From Labrenzia sp. THAF82 (GTDB taxonomy: Bacteria; Pseudomonadota; Alphaproteobacteria; Rhizobiales; Stappiaceae), in contig NZ_CP045354.1 in the NCBI RefSeq assembly GCF_009363435.1, positions 3,624,501 to 3,688,500 of the forward strand: a DNA stretch of 64,000 bases, given 5' to 3'. Of the stretch, positions 10,401-20,127 are shown in pieces. A program made the position numbers and the translations under genes. The notes under the pieces are model-generated. The model ran no database searches and had not been told where the DNA came from. It was given only the letters and a program-made list of their open reading frames with translations. Numbering within the stretch: the stretch's first letter is position 1; the number at the start of each line of letters is the position of its first letter.

Positions 10401-13400
10401 CGTCACCGTAACGGCGACGTCCTCGGACGGTTCGACGTCTCAAGAAACCTTCACGATCTCTGTGTCCGATGTCGATGAGGCAGGTGTGTCCGCCGTCTCG
10501 GACACAGATGCTTCTGCCAACACGATTGCCGAGAACGCCGGTGAAGGTGCACAAGTTGGCATTACTGCCCTGGCAACGGATGCCGACGCCACTGACACGG
10601 TTTCTTACTCCGTCGATGATGCACGCTTCGCTGTTGACGGCAACGGCGTTGTCACTGTCGCGTCCGGCGCGTCCTTTGACGCGGAAACCGAGGGCTCTGT
10701 CGACGTCACAGTGACTGCGACATCGACGGATGGGTCAACGTCTCAAGAAACCTTCACGATCTCTGTGTCCGATGTCGATGAAGCTGATGTGTCGGCAGTT
10801 TCGGACACAAATGCTTCTGCCAACACGATTGCAGAAAACGCTGGTGAAGGCACCCAGGTCGGTATCACCGCCCTCGCCACTGATACGGATGTGTCTGATT
10901 CCGTGAGTTATTCCGTCGATGACAGCCGGTTCTCTGTTGATGGCAACGGCGTTGTGACCGTTGCTTCCGGTGCGTCTTTCGATGCGGAGACTGAGGGCTC
11001 TGTCGACGTCACAGTGACGGCGACGTCCACGGATGGTTCGACGTCTCAAGAGACATTCACGATCTCTGTGTCCGATGTTGATGAAGCAGATGTGTCCGCC
11101 GTTTCGGACACTGACACCTCCGCCAACACGATTGCAGAGAACGCCGGTGAAGGAACGCAGGTAGGTATCACTGCCCAGGCAACAGATGCCGACGCCACTG
11201 ATACAGTCTCCTACTCGGTCGATGATGCGCGTTTCGCTGTTGACGGCAACGGCGTTGTGACTGTCGTGTCCGGTGCGTCCTTTGACGCGGAGACCGAGGG
11301 TTCCATCGACGTCACAGTGACGGCAACCTCAACGGATGGGTCAACGTCTCAAGAGACGTTCACGATCTCTGTGTCCGATGTCGATGAAGCTGATGTGTCG
11401 GCAGTTTCGGACACAAATGCTTCTGCCAACACCATTGCCGAAGATGCCGGTGAAGGAACGCAGGTCGGTATCACCGCCCTGGCGACAGACATCGACGCCA
11501 CCGACACAGTCTCTTACGCTGTTGAAGACAGCCGGTTCTCCATTGACGGCAACGGCGTTGTGACTGTCGCGTCCGGCGCTTCCTTTGACGCAGAGACCGA
11601 GGGTTCCATCGATATCACAGTAACGGCGACCTCGACGGATGGGTCAACGTCTCAAGAGACGTTCACGGTCTCTGTGTCGGATGTCGATGAAGCTGATGTG
11701 TCCGCCGTTTCGGACACAGATGCTTCTGCCAACACCATTGCTGAAGATGCCGGTGAAGGCACCCAGGTCGGTATCACTGCCCTGGCGACAGACGCCGACG
11801 CCACCGACACAGTCTCTTACGCCGTTGATGATAGCCGGTTCTCCGTCGACGGCAACGGAGTTGTGACTGTCGCGTCCGGCGCGTCATTCGATGCGGAGAC
11901 CGAGGGTTCCATCGACGTCACAGTGACTGCGACGTCCACGGACGGTTCAACGTCTCAAGAGACCTTCGCCGTTTCTGTTACCGACGTTAATGAGCAAGTC
12001 GTTGCAAATGACGACGGTGCATCGGTTGGCGGGACGGCAACGACTTTCTACTACAGTGACGATGACGGCGAACTTCACCTGATAGGAGCTGATGGCAGTG
12101 ATGCTGTTATTGGTTCAACCGGTGTGGGGCCTCTTACTGACATTGCCCTGGACCCGGATGGCAATCTTTATGGTGTCAGCTTCAGTCATCTCTACAGCGT
12201 TGATCCGCAAACTGGTGCCGCAACGCAGATTTCAACGAGTTCCTTTCCAAGTTCCGTAAATGCACTTGAGTTTGGACCTGACGGGACACTCTACGCAGCT
12301 GGTGGGTCAGGTGAACTCTTCACGATTGACGCTGACACAGGTGTTGCGACGCTGGTTGGCGATATGGATTACAGCTCCGCTGGAGATTTGGCCTTTGCCG
12401 GCGGCTCTCTCTATCTTGCGACCTCTACCGGTGACGTCGTCGAAGTTGATCCGGCGACCGGCGATACAGTCGGTGTTGTGACGACGCTTCCCTCAACGAG
12501 TGCATTTGGTCTTGTTGGGGATGCGGCAGGCAATCTCTATGCCCTAACCGATGACAAGATGGTTTATCAGATTGATCCGGAAACCGGGGCAATCTCTACA
12601 CCTGACAATTACTCGATGAACGATTCAGGTTGGGGCGCAGCCGCGACCAGTTCCTCATCTGAAGATGTCTCAAGCCAGGTTGAAGGCAATGTGCTGTCGA
12701 ACGATCTGGACCCTGAAGACAGCATGTCGGTCAGCAATATTCGCTTCGAAGGTGCCGATCATGTTCCAGGCACTGAAATTCAGGGAACCTACGGAACTAT
12801 CACGATCAATTCGGACGGGAGCTACACCTACAGCCTCGACGAGACGAAAACCGAAACCAAGGGTTTGGCAGAGGGTGAAACCGCAGAAGAATTATTCACT
12901 TACACGGTTACGGATAGTGGTGGATTGACGGATACCGCAACGTTGAAAATCAGCGTCGAAGGGTACAACAACGCACCAACTGCGGTCTTGCTTGATGGAG
13001 CTGCTGCTGACGCGACAACACCTACTTTAACCGAAAATGACGCAGGTGGCGTAATCGCCTCGCTCACCACTATTGATGCCGATACCGGTGACAGCCACAC
13101 CTACAGCGTTGATGACAGTCGATTTGAAGTCGTCGCAGGCCAACTCAAGCTTAAAGACGGTGTGAGCTTAGACCGCGAGAGTGAAGCCTCTGTCACGGTC
13201 AACGTAACATCTACTGATGAAAACGGTGCCTCACACACCGAAGAAGTCACGATCGCCGTATCCGATGTAGACGAGACGGATGTAGCGTCCGTTTCCGATA
13301 GTGACGGGACTGCCAACACTATCGCTGAAAACGCAAGTGCGGGTACACAAGTCGGCATCACGGCACTGGCCTCGGATGCCGATGCCACCGACACGGTCTC

Positions 13401-16400
13401 CTATTCGGTGGATGACAGTCGGTTCTCCGTTGACGGAAATGGTGTTGTCACGGTTGCCACCGGAGCTGATTTCGATGCAGAGACCGAAGGTTCCGTCGAT
13501 ATCACCGTAACGGCCACCTCAACCGATGGGTCGTCCTCCCAGGAAACCTTCACAGTCTCAGTGTCAGACATCGATGAATTTGACATTTCCGCGGTCACGG
13601 ATGCCGATGCTTCTGCCGATGCAGTTTCTGAAGATGTTGTGGCAGGAACCCAAGTCGGTGTGTCGGCACAAGCAAGTGATTCAGACATTACCGATGATGT
13701 CATCTACACGGTGTCAGACAACCGTTTTACCGTTGATGCTGACGGGCTCGTCACAGTTGCTGCAAACGCCAGTTTTGACTACGAGAATGAGCCGACGGTT
13801 TATCTGACGGTTACCGCGACGTCGGACGATGGCACCACTTCTCAGGAAACCTTTGAGGTTTCAGTTGCGGATGTCGCAGAAGCCTATCAACTTCAGGATG
13901 GTCAAACGACGTTCACCGATGACGGTGTCGCTGAAACATCGATTACCGGCACAGATGCGGCCGAAACAATTACCGTTCACGACGACGGAGCAACCATTTA
14001 CAGTGGTGGCGGTGACGACACGATTTATGGTGGCGACAGCGCCGATCACATCATGTTCGGCGAAGGTGCCGACACCGTCTACGGTGGCGATGGCAATGAC
14101 TTCATTGATGATGAAGTGGGAACGCAGCCCAACACAGACGCCAACTATCTCGACGGCCAAGGTGGCAACGACACAATTTATGGCGGCGGCGGCGATGACA
14201 CCCTGATAGGCGGTGAAGGAGCGGATATTCTATCCGGCGAAAATGACAACGATACGCTGACAGGCGATGCCGGCAATGACAACCTTTATGGTGGAGCCGG
14301 CGACGATGTTCTGGAAGGCGGTTCAGGCAACGACTATCTGGACGGTGGAAGCGACAACGACACGGCCGTTTTCTCGGGTTCCTTTGCTGATTATACCATC
14401 AGCAAGAACGATGACGGGTCCTATACGGTTTCTGACAATCGGTCAGGCACACCGGACGGGACAGACACAGTTCACAACGTTGAAACCTTCAGGTTTGCAG
14501 ACGGAGATGTTCTTGCCGGCGACCTTGTTGCGGAGGATATCGGGACCGTCAGGGATGCCGATACGACTTCCAATACCTTTTCTGAAAATGCTGGTATGGG
14601 CACAACAGTTGGCGTGACTGCTTTCGCCGAAGACGGAAACACATCAGACACCGTGTCCTACGCTGTTGACGATAGTCGTTTCACCGTCGATTCCGATGGA
14701 ACAGTCAAGGTGGCGTCTGGCGCAAGCTTTGACTACGAAAGCGAACCGCAAATCACAATAACGGTGACGGCAACTTCGACCGATGGGTCGACGTCCGATC
14801 AGAGTTTTATGCTGGATGTTACGGACGTCGCGGAAAACCAGCAGCTGTCAGATGTCGGTGTCACATTCACAGATACGGGTGTTGCTGAAACGAGCATCAC
14901 GGGCGGTGCCGGCAATGACACGATTACTGCCCATGATGATGGCGGAACAATTTTCGGCGGTGCCGGTGCGGATACCCTGACAGGTGGCGATGGCGCCGAC
15001 GCGATTTATACCGGATCCGGCGCTGACACGGTGGACGGCGGTGATGGTTCCGACACCATTTATCTGGATGACAGCGACGGTGGACGCACCAACACGATCG
15101 TTGACACCGGAACGTCCGGCACCGACACGATTGTCCTGAATTCAGGAAGCGGCACGTACCGTGTTCAGGGCAACTTCTCAGCGGCATCGGGCATAGAGGC
15201 GATCGATGGTTCGGGTGCAACCGGCGATCAACTGGGTACGAGAGACGCTCAGGCGAATTTTGACTTCTCGAATGTTACCTTGACGGGCGTTGACGAGATC
15301 ATCGGAACGACAAACGATGACACCATCGTCGGCTCGTCAAGCGATGATAAAATCTCACTGGATGCCGGAAGCGATACTGTAACCGGTGGAACGGGAGATG
15401 ACGAACTCGACGGTGGTGAAGGCACCGACACTGCCATCTATTCCGGAAACTTCGCCGACTATGACATTTCAGAAAATGTGGACGGCAGTTACACAATCAC
15501 GGACCTTCGCACAGGTGGTCCCGATGGCACAGACACGGTCTCGAACGTCGAAAACTTCCGTTTTGCCGATGGTGACGTTCTGGCAGGTGATTTGACCAAT
15601 TCAAATGTCGGTGCCGTGACGGACAGTGACAGTTCTTCGAACACCATCCACGAAACAGATGGTGGCGGCACTCTTGTTGGTGTCACAGCCGCCGCAACCG
15701 ATCCTGACGGCGACAGCGTAAGCTATTCGCTCAATGACGATCGCTTCGAGGTCAGTGATGATGGTATAATTACCGTTGCGAACCATGCATTTTTTGACAG
15801 CCAAACCGAAAGCTCAATCGACCTTACTGTGACGGCGACGTCGACAGATGGCTCGCAATCCAGCGAAACTTTCAGCATCTCTGTCGCTGGAGATTACGAC
15901 TATGAGGCAACTGGGGGGCTGGCAAACGGCTATTTCAGTGAGACAACGCAGTCGGTGTCCATTGACGGCATCGGTGGCGATGATCAAATCTATACAGGTG
16001 ATTATAATGATCGCCTCGAAGGTGGCTCCGTAGACGGGAACGACATCCTGTCTGCCGGCGGCGGGCGTGATTTGATCTTTGGTGACGGCGGCGCGGACAA
16101 TATTTACGCCGGTGCAGGAGACGATGTCATCATCGGAGGCACTGGTGATGACAACATCCTTGGTCAAGACGGCTCCGACCTTTTCATGCATGGTCTTGGC
16201 GATGGAAGCGACACTATCTCTGCAGGCCAAGGTGCAGCCTGGACCGATGTAATCGACCTGGGCGGAGGACCAGGAGTGGTATCGGCGGGCGACTACGGCA
16301 CCGACTGGACGGTCACGGTTACCAGCGGTTCTATAGAAAGCACGGATACAGATGCCGGGAAAATTGATCTTTCCCAGGATGCGGACGGCTATATCGATTT

Positions 16401-16452
16401 CTCTGACGGAAGCCGCGTTACCTTTAACGACGTTGAAGAGATCCGGTGGTAG
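7471..16452 (+). CDS. Giant cadherin/VCBS-repeat RTX adhesin secreted by type I pathway
   Basis: A 2993-residue, very acidic surface protein. Start taken at the ATG at 7471; a TTG at 7405 would add 22 residues with three cysteines, foreign to the otherwise cysteine-free protein. Order: acidic linker without Sec signal (to about 8070); one cadherin-like unit (8071-8358); twelve tandem 101-residue cadherin-like units (8359-11994); a beta-propeller-like stretch with recurring PDGNLY/DPxTG motifs (about 12000-12660); a VCBS-type unit (to about 12965); three more cadherin-like units (to about 13880); then four groups of glycine-aspartate RTX repeats mixed with further cadherin-like units. The C-terminus ends NDVEEIRW with no membrane anchor, as expected for type I substrates. 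Probably a calcium-stiffened adhesin. No LapA-like retention module or LapG site is evident. Confidence 0.88.
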   Translation: MASDTENRDPKNSDSSEAGSGESRTTVNSDSMLHSGMLDTRDQHLDKAHDYHLDQDMGESVEQVNANLHLGSRTPEPLSSEQGAHTSTSDETADPAAELPKIAQLDIGPTESGASLAAALPAEIADERLGREADVVGSGATDPAAILSREPLQFDIPVTERTEENEQTESRSSVDVQSNEVRAEATEQGETAQALPLSAVVDVDASENTVDENSTIGVSTGIQASATAGQDAVVTYSLLDDANGLFSIDPETGIVAVAGQLDAETAASHQITVVATAPDGATQSEVFTISIRDVNEDGVTSVSDTDQSANTFAEDAKEGSKVGITASATDGDSTDKVSYSVDDPRFEIDENGIVTIAEDAVFDAENEGSVSIAITATSTDGSSSTETFNLSVSDVNEADVSDVSDADTSANTIAEDAGEGTKVGITALATDADGSDTVSYSLDDDRFLVDGNGVVTVAPGVSFDAETEGSIDVTVTATSTDGSTSRETFTISVSDVDEADVSAVSDTDTAANTIAENAGEGAQVGITALANDADVSDSVSYSVDDSRFSVDGSGVVTVASGASFDAETEGSIDVTVTATSTDGSTSQESFTISVADVDEAGVSAVSDTDTAANTIAEDAGEGTQVGITALATDADVSDSVSYSVDDNRFSVDGNGVVTVASGASFDAETEGSVDVTVTATSTDGSTSQETFTISVSDVDEVDVSAVADTDTTADTIAENAGEGTQVGITALATDADVSDSVSYSVDDSRFSVDGNGVVTVASGASFDAETEGSVDVTVTATSTDGSTSQKTFTISVSDVDEASVSAVSDTDASANTIAENAGEGAQVGITALATDADATDTVSYSVDDARFAVDGNGVVTVASGASFDAETEGSVDVTVTATSTDGSTSQETFTISVSDIDEADVSAVADTDTNANTIAENAGEGTQVGITALATDADVSDSVSYSVDDNRFSVDGNGVVTVAPGASFDAETEGSVDVTVTATSSDGSTSQETFTISVSDVDEAGVSAVSDTDASANTIAENAGEGAQVGITALATDADATDTVSYSVDDARFAVDGNGVVTVASGASFDAETEGSVDVTVTATSTDGSTSQETFTISVSDVDEADVSAVSDTNASANTIAENAGEGTQVGITALATDTDVSDSVSYSVDDSRFSVDGNGVVTVASGASFDAETEGSVDVTVTATSTDGSTSQETFTISVSDVDEADVSAVSDTDTSANTIAENAGEGTQVGITAQATDADATDTVSYSVDDARFAVDGNGVVTVVSGASFDAETEGSIDVTVTATSTDGSTSQETFTISVSDVDEADVSAVSDTNASANTIAEDAGEGTQVGITALATDIDATDTVSYAVEDSRFSIDGNGVVTVASGASFDAETEGSIDITVTATSTDGSTSQETFTVSVSDVDEADVSAVSDTDASANTIAEDAGEGTQVGITALATDADATDTVSYAVDDSRFSVDGNGVVTVASGASFDAETEGSIDVTVTATSTDGSTSQETFAVSVTDVNEQVVANDDGASVGGTATTFYYSDDDGELHLIGADGSDAVIGSTGVGPLTDIALDPDGNLYGVSFSHLYSVDPQTGAATQISTSSFPSSVNALEFGPDGTLYAAGGSGELFTIDADTGVATLVGDMDYSSAGDLAFAGGSLYLATSTGDVVEVDPATGDTVGVVTTLPSTSAFGLVGDAAGNLYALTDDKMVYQIDPETGAISTPDNYSMNDSGWGAAATSSSSEDVSSQVEGNVLSNDLDPEDSMSVSNIRFEGADHVPGTEIQGTYGTITINSDGSYTYSLDETKTETKGLAEGETAEELFTYTVTDSGGLTDTATLKISVEGYNNAPTAVLLDGAAADATTPTLTENDAGGVIASLTTIDADTGDSHTYSVDDSRFEVVAGQLKLKDGVSLDRESEASVTVNVTSTDENGASHTEEVTIAVSDVDETDVASVSDSDGTANTIAENASAGTQVGITALASDADATDTVSYSVDDSRFSVDGNGVVTVATGADFDAETEGSVDITVTATSTDGSSSQETFTVSVSDIDEFDISAVTDADASADAVSEDVVAGTQVGVSAQASDSDITDDVIYTVSDNRFTVDADGLVTVAANASFDYENEPTVYLTVTATSDDGTTSQETFEVSVADVAEAYQLQDGQTTFTDDGVAETSITGTDAAETITVHDDGATIYSGGGDDTIYGGDSADHIMFGEGADTVYGGDGNDFIDDEVGTQPNTDANYLDGQGGNDTIYGGGGDDTLIGGEGADILSGENDNDTLTGDAGNDNLYGGAGDDVLEGGSGNDYLDGGSDNDTAVFSGSFADYTISKNDDGSYTVSDNRSGTPDGTDTVHNVETFRFADGDVLAGDLVAEDIGTVRDADTTSNTFSENAGMGTTVGVTAFAEDGNTSDTVSYAVDDSRFTVDSDGTVKVASGASFDYESEPQITITVTATSTDGSTSDQSFMLDVTDVAENQQLSDVGVTFTDTGVAETSITGGAGNDTITAHDDGGTIFGGAGADTLTGGDGADAIYTGSGADTVDGGDGSDTIYLDDSDGGRTNTIVDTGTSGTDTIVLNSGSGTYRVQGNFSAASGIEAIDGSGATGDQLGTRDAQANFDFSNVTLTGVDEIIGTTNDDTIVGSSSDDKISLDAGSDTVTGGTGDDELDGGEGTDTAIYSGNFADYDISENVDGSYTITDLRTGGPDGTDTVSNVENFRFADGDVLAGDLTNSNVGAVTDSDSSSNTIHETDGGGTLVGVTAAATDPDGDSVSYSLNDDRFEVSDDGIITVANHAFFDSQTESSIDLTVTATSTDGSQSSETFSISVAGDYDYEATGGLANGYFSETTQSVSIDGIGGDDQIYTGDYNDRLEGGSVDGNDILSAGGGRDLIFGDGGADNIYAGAGDDVIIGGTGDDNILGQDGSDLFMHGLGDGSDTISAGQGAAWTDVIDLGGGPGVVSAGDYGTDWTVTVTSGSIESTDTDAGKIDLSQDADGYIDFSDGSRVTFNDVEEIRW
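8359..11994 (+). repeat. Twelve exact-length 303-bp tandem repeats (cadherin-like units)
   Basis: Units start at 8359 + 303(n-1) for n = 1-12, with unit boundaries such as 8662, 8965 and 11692 confirmed by the recurring [14 protein letters not shown] start. No unit has an insertion or deletion. Units 1 and 2 are the most divergent. From unit 5 to 10 two types alternate: one with DVSDSV and DxRFSV, one with DATDTV and DARFAV, giving a 606-bp higher-order period. Units 6 and 8 (9874-10176 and 10480-10782) differ at only a handful of bases, so they are recent copies. Long minus-strand open frames here repeat with the same period and are by-products of the repeats. Confidence 0.95.
14002..16180 (+). 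repeat. RTX (GGxGxDxxx) calcium-binding repeat groups within the adhesin
   Basis: Four clusters of Gly/Asp-rich nonapeptides lie at about 14002-14367, 14905-15060, 15340-15430 and 15970-16180, with motifs such as [22 protein letters not shown] and [10 protein letters not shown]. They are the calcium-binding beta-roll repeats of RTX proteins, which fold outside the cell once calcium is available. Two copies of a roughly 50-residue module that ends [13 protein letters not shown] follow the first and third clusters (about 14370-14520 and 15440-15590). Confidence 0.9.
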
Positions 16453-16480
16453 CTGATGTCACCGGACAGCGGAAACTAAC

Positions 16481-16512
16481 AGAAGCCCCTCCAGAAATGG
16501 CGGGGCTTCTTC
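16481..16512 (+). terminator. Rho-independent terminator after the adhesin gene
   Basis: A perfect 9-bp stem, AGAAGCCCC (16481-16489) with GGGGCTTCT (16502-16510), lies 29 nt after the adhesin stop codon. The loop is 12 nt and the following stretch is T-rich but short. It should separate the adhesin transcript from the GNAT gene. Confidence 0.75.
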
Positions 16513-16738
16513 GTATTTAAGATTGTCCCAGGTGGCCACACATGTGCCCTGTTCCGGAATGCAGTTATGCTGTGAAACGAGCGCAGTATCTGGCCATGAG
16601 AAAGACCTTAGAATTAATCTGGTGCCAACTCGTCAATTCATTTCAGGTGATCTTTTTTGGTGGTCCGCCGTCACCAAGAATTCCTGTTATCGCATCGGCC
16701 ATTGCTCCAGAAATTCCTGGCGAAGAACAATTCAAACA

Positions 16739-17269
16739 ATGACAACCGATATTTCTTTGATAGTCAGTCAGATGTGTCCCAAGGACCGGAAAGACTTGCG
16801 AGCGTTGATCAAGACCTGCTGGCTTGAAACCTACGAAAAAGAGCTCGGCGCAACGGTAACTTCCCAGCTGTTGAGTCTCTTGATGGAACACGACTTAGCG
16901 GGCTTGGTTCCGAGCAAAGACGAAAGAGTTCTATTTGCCAAACAACAGAACTTGTTGTGTGGAAGCGTAATATCAGCAGCCCGGCATGCAACCACTTACC
17001 TTTGGGGTTTCTATGTGTTGCCTGACTTTCAAAGAAGGGGGATTGGCGCGAAACTACTCCTTGGAGCAATCAAAGAGCATGACCCGAAAAATATGGTCGA
17101 ACTAACAGTACTGAACAGTAGTCATTCGGCCAAACAATTCTATAAATATTTAGGTTTCCACGAAGTGTCCAATGAATACTTCGAAATCCTTGATGGCATA
17201 AAACTACCTGCAATCAAGATGAATGCTCTCGCTGCCGACATAATCGAGCAAAGACGCTTTCCAAGTTAG
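16739..17269 (+). CDS. GNAT-family N-acetyltransferase
   Basis: About 176 residues. The start is the ATG at 16739; the open frame extends upstream to 16523, but that extra part has no GNAT character. The acetyl-CoA binding motif QRRGIGAKL is clear, preceded by the strand LWGFYVLPDF and followed by ELTVLNSSHSAKQFYKYLGF, the usual GNAT C-terminal pattern. The substrate is unknown. It sits between the adhesin terminator and the convergent HlyD gene (6 nt apart) and is AT-richer than its neighbours, so it may have arrived separately. It is a normal GNAT and not a HlyC-type toxin acyltransferase. Confidence 0.8.
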   Translation: MTTDISLIVSQMCPKDRKDLRALIKTCWLETYEKELGATVTSQLLSLLMEHDLAGLVPSKDERVLFAKQQNLLCGSVISAARHATTYLWGFYVLPDFQRRGIGAKLLLGAIKEHDPKNMVELTVLNSSHSAKQFYKYLGFHEVSNEYFEILDGIKLPAIKMNALAADIIEQRRFPS

Positions 17270-17275
17270 AGTATT

Positions 17276-18595
17276 TTACCGTTCACTGAGTGGGTCACCG
17301 ATTGCGCGTGTGACGGGCTTCAGCATGTATTGAAGTACGGATTTGGACCCTGTGACGATTTTTGCGTCGACCACCATTCCCGGAGAAATCGTTTCCGCAC
17401 GCGAGCCCGCTCCAATCTGGTTGGACGTCAGAGGTATCGTTGCCTTGAAATAGTAGTTTCCATATTCATCCCGGAAGCTGGAAGCAGAGATGACAGACAC
17501 TTCTCCTTTCAATGTCCCTTGAATGTTTGGATCAAAGGTCGTGACTGCAATCTCCGCCTCGTCGCCAACCTCAACATGGCCGATATCACGCGGCGATATC
17601 CGCACATCGGCTACAAGCTCGCTGTCGCTCGGAACGATTTCTGCAACAACATCGCCCGGCGCCAAAACACTGCCCGGTCCCTTCAGATAGAGCGCTTTGA
17701 TGTGACCGGAAGCAGGAGCACGAACGAACAAACGATCGAACCGATCTTTCTGTTTTTCTGCCTCGAAGGACAGCTCATTGCGCTCCTGGACAACGCGGCT
17801 TCTTTCCTCTGCCAGTTCTTCTTCGGCGACAGCGACTGACCTTTGCAACCCCGCCTTTGCTTCTCTCAATTGCGCTTCGACGCGGCCTTTCATACCGTTC
17901 AATTCACTGAGCGAACTCTGCGCATTTTGAAGTGACGACTTGGCATCAAGAAAACGTCGCTTGGACGTGTAGCCCTGATCGAAGAGTGATTGCTGGATCT
18001 CGAACTTCTCCTGTTCGATCTCAATTTGGGTCTCTTGCAACCCGATCCGCTCCACCACGCTTGAAAGTTCAGCTTCCTTCTCGCTGACGCGGGCCATCAG
18101 AGCCTGTTGCTCCTGCTCGAATGCTCTTTGTTGTGCGATCAAAGCCGCTTGCTGGGCCTCGGAAAAAGATACCCCACCCCCCAAACGCAGTCCTGAGGAT
18201 TGCTCTCGCGACGTGTTGGTAGCAAGGCGTTGTTCTTCAGTTGCCAAGAATCGTAGTCTTGTCTGCACCCGTTCAAGATCGCTGGAAGTAGCGGTTTCCG
18301 TGAGGCGCACCAAAGGTGTTCCCTGGTCAACCAGCTGTCCCTCCTGAACCAAAACTTCGGCAACGATACCACCTTCGAGATGCCCGACGGTCTGGACTTT
18401 GCCGGCAGGCGCAATTTCACCACTCGCCTTGGCGACTTCACGCACCTGACCTATCGCAGCCCAGCCTAAAAATGCTGCAGCACTGATAGAAAGGATCTGA
18501 AGAACGCGTTTGTAGGCAACAGGCGGCGGCCCTTCCTCGAGCTCCAACGGGATGTCGAGAGCAATTTCTTCAGCGGTGGTTTTACGATTAAACAT
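17276..18595 (-). CDS. HlyD-family type I secretion periplasmic adaptor
   Basis: Start set at the ATG at 18595, which has AGGA 4 nt upstream; the frame extends to 18712 but that part looks non-coding. The 439-residue protein has a short cytoplasmic N-terminus, one transmembrane helix (about 30-50), a split lipoyl/barrel-sandwich domain (VGHLEGGIVAEVLVQEGQLV near residue 67 and the matching half near residue 310), a long coiled coil (about 115-290) rich in Gln and Glu, and a C-terminal beta-barrel with GMVVDAKI. This is the adaptor linking an inner-membrane ABC exporter to a TolC-like channel. It is the only adaptor in the window and so the likely partner of the two ABC genes at 3335-7281. Confidence 0.9.
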   Translation of the reverse strand: MFNRKTTAEEIALDIPLELEEGPPPVAYKRVLQILSISAAAFLGWAAIGQVREVAKASGEIAPAGKVQTVGHLEGGIVAEVLVQEGQLVDQGTPLVRLTETATSSDLERVQTRLRFLATEEQRLATNTSREQSSGLRLGGGVSFSEAQQAALIAQQRAFEQEQQALMARVSEKEAELSSVVERIGLQETQIEIEQEKFEIQQSLFDQGYTSKRRFLDAKSSLQNAQSSLSELNGMKGRVEAQLREAKAGLQRSVAVAEEELAEERSRVVQERNELSFEAEKQKDRFDRLFVRAPASGHIKALYLKGPGSVLAPGDVVAEIVPSDSELVADVRISPRDIGHVEVGDEAEIAVTTFDPNIQGTLKGEVSVISASSFRDEYGNYYFKATIPLTSNQIGAGSRAETISPGMVVDAKIVTGSKSVLQYMLKPVTRAIGDPLSER

Positions 18596-18794
18596 GAGGT
18601 CCTGACGCTGCCCCGTACTTTGGATCCAACTATTGGCGACTAAAGTAAACATCCACTGAATCAAATTCTTAGATTGAGTTCCTTTCGTTCGGGAAGTCTC
18701 GGCAAATCGCACGTTGATTTGGTGCCTTGGTTCGTCGGAGGGAGGTAAAAAACACCGATTCAGGCTTTGACCGAAACGTTACTCCGTGCATTAA

Positions 18795-18832
18795 TGTCAC
18801 AAGTATCTGTTCATTTTGCAAAAACATGTGAC
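18795..18832. promoter_or_regulatory. Candidate PaaX operator upstream of paaG
   Basis: A dyad GTCACA (18796-18801) - 25 nt - TGTGAC (18827-18832), ending 15 nt before the paaG start. The flanks and spacer match the site upstream of paaA (27865-27904): both contain TTCATT in the spacer, an A-run, and ATGTGA followed by YGCTTT. These are the only two copies noticed, one before each paa transcription unit. Assignment to PaaX is inferred from the linked paaX gene. Confidence 0.65.
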
Positions 18833-18847
18833 GCTTTGGGAGGGCGC

Positions 18848-19642
18848 ATGTCGGAAACAGAAACGGTGATCGCGGAAGAGCGGGACGGCGCACTTTTGCT
18901 CACCCTCAATCGGCCCGACCGTTTGAACGCCTTCAATGAAGGAATGCACAAATCGCTGCTTCAGCATATGAAGTCAGCACGTCAAAACGACGGGATAAGG
19001 TGCATCCTTTTGACGGGAGCCGGTCGAGGCTTCTGCGCTGGTCAGGATCTTTCCGACCGAGACATGCGTGATGGAAGCGCAGCTCCTGATCTCGGTCTGA
19101 CCCTCGAAAACCTGTATAACCCACTCATCCGCGAAATCCGGTCAATGCCGAAGCCGATCGTGTGTGCGGTAAACGGGGTCGCGGCAGGTGCCGGTGCCAA
19201 CATTGCGCTGGCCTGCGATATCGTGCTTGCGGCACGGTCGGCGCGTTTCATTCAGGCATTTTCGAAAATAGGTCTCGTGCCCGATTCAGGTGGCACCTGG
19301 TTGCTGCCGAAATTGATCGGCGAGGCAAGAGCTAAGGCCCTTGCAATGACCGGTGAACCGCTCAATGCAGACACAGCTGCGGAATGGGGTCTCATTTGGA
19401 AAACTTATCCGGATGCAGAACTACACCCGGAAGCTGAAAAACTTGCCGCGCATTTCGCGGCAGGCGCGACCACCGGATTGGCGCTGACGAAGCAACTCAT
19501 CCAGGACGCTGCGGATCAGTCTCTTGACCAGCAGCTGGATGCCGAGCGGGATGCGCAAAGACAAGCCGGCAGGACTGCAGATTATCGAGAAGGCGTTTCT
19601 GCTTTTCTTGAAAAGCGCCCTGCCCGTTTTTCAGGATCATGA
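18848..19642 (+). CDS. paaG: PaaG: 1,2-epoxyphenylacetyl-CoA isomerase
   Basis: A 264-residue crotonase-fold enzyme that converts ring-1,2-epoxyphenylacetyl-CoA to the oxepin form in aerobic phenylacetate breakdown. Start chosen at the ATG at 18848 behind GGGAGGG; the longer frame from 18767 runs through the putative operator. Visible marks are GRGFCAGQDLSDRD (oxyanion-hole region typical of PaaG), NGVAAGAGANIALACD, and GLVPDSGGTWLLP carrying the catalytic aspartate. First gene of a plus-strand unit with paaI and paaK. PaaB-type hydratases share the fold, but context and the CAGQDLSDRD motif favour PaaG. Confidence 0.92.
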   Translation: MSETETVIAEERDGALLLTLNRPDRLNAFNEGMHKSLLQHMKSARQNDGIRCILLTGAGRGFCAGQDLSDRDMRDGSAAPDLGLTLENLYNPLIREIRSMPKPIVCAVNGVAAGAGANIALACDIVLAARSARFIQAFSKIGLVPDSGGTWLLPKLIGEARAKALAMTGEPLNADTAAEWGLIWKTYPDAELHPEAEKLAAHFAAGATTGLALTKQLIQDAADQSLDQQLDAERDAQRQAGRTADYREGVSAFLEKRPARFSGS

Positions 19643-19662
19643 GCTAGCAGCCGGAGATGCGT

Positions 19663-20088
19663 ATGTCCCCCGAAGAACTCGCACGAGCATGCGCCGATCG
19701 CATGTGGTCGCAAGATACGGCTTCTCAAAGTCTCGGTATGGACCTCGATAGTGTAGGTCCGGGAAAGTCCGAGCTGTCGATGTCAGTCTCTGAAACCATG
19801 ACCAATGGGCACGGCATTTGCCACGGCGGCTACATCTTCACGCTTGCCGACAGCGCATTTGCCTTTGCCTGCAATACATACAATCAAGTGACGGTTGCTC
19901 AGCACTGTGACGTTACATTTCTGGCGCCAGCGCGCCTCGGCGACCGTTTGACCGCAAGCGCGGTCGAAAAATCCCGTTCCGGTCGATCAGGGCTTTACGA
20001 CGTGACGGTTCGAAACCAGCACGATGATGTTATTGCGGAATTTCGAGGCAACTCACGAACGACCAAAGGCACCATTTTGCCAGACTAA
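19663..20088 (+). CDS. paaI: PaaI: phenylacetyl-CoA pathway hotdog thioesterase
   Basis: A 141-residue hotdog-fold acyl-CoA thioesterase. The motif GHGICHGGYIFTLADSAFAF holds the HGG turn and catalytic aspartate of the PaaI family. It is thought to hydrolyse ring-hydroxylated or stalled phenylacetyl-CoA derivatives and free the CoA pool. Two ATGs are available (19657 and 19663); the second was chosen because GGAG at 19653-19656 sits 6 nt before it. It lies 20 nt after paaG and 39 nt before paaK. Confidence 0.9.
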   Translation: MSPEELARACADRMWSQDTASQSLGMDLDSVGPGKSELSMSVSETMTNGHGICHGGYIFTLADSAFAFACNTYNQVTVAQHCDVTFLAPARLGDRLTASAVEKSRSGRSGLYDVTVRNQHDDVIAEFRGNSRTTKGTILPD

Positions 20089-20127
20089 TGTGAGCGCAGA
20101 TTGTTCAGCGTTCCAAGGGAGAGAAAC

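Noticed and set aside
8791..11049. Series of long minus-strand open frames opposite the adhesin repeats
   Set aside because: They recur with the same 303/606-bp period as the plus-strand repeats and have no ribosome sites; they are produced by repeat codon bias.
8359..11994. Regular direct repeats that could suggest a CRISPR or satellite array
   Set aside because: The period is 303 bp, the whole unit is conserved rather than repeat plus unique spacer, and it is in frame within one protein.
16739..17269. GNAT gene considered as a HlyC-type toxin-activating acyltransferase
   Set aside because: It carries the standard acetyl-CoA motif QRRGIGA and lacks the HlyC-type pattern; the adhesin is not an RTX cytolysin.
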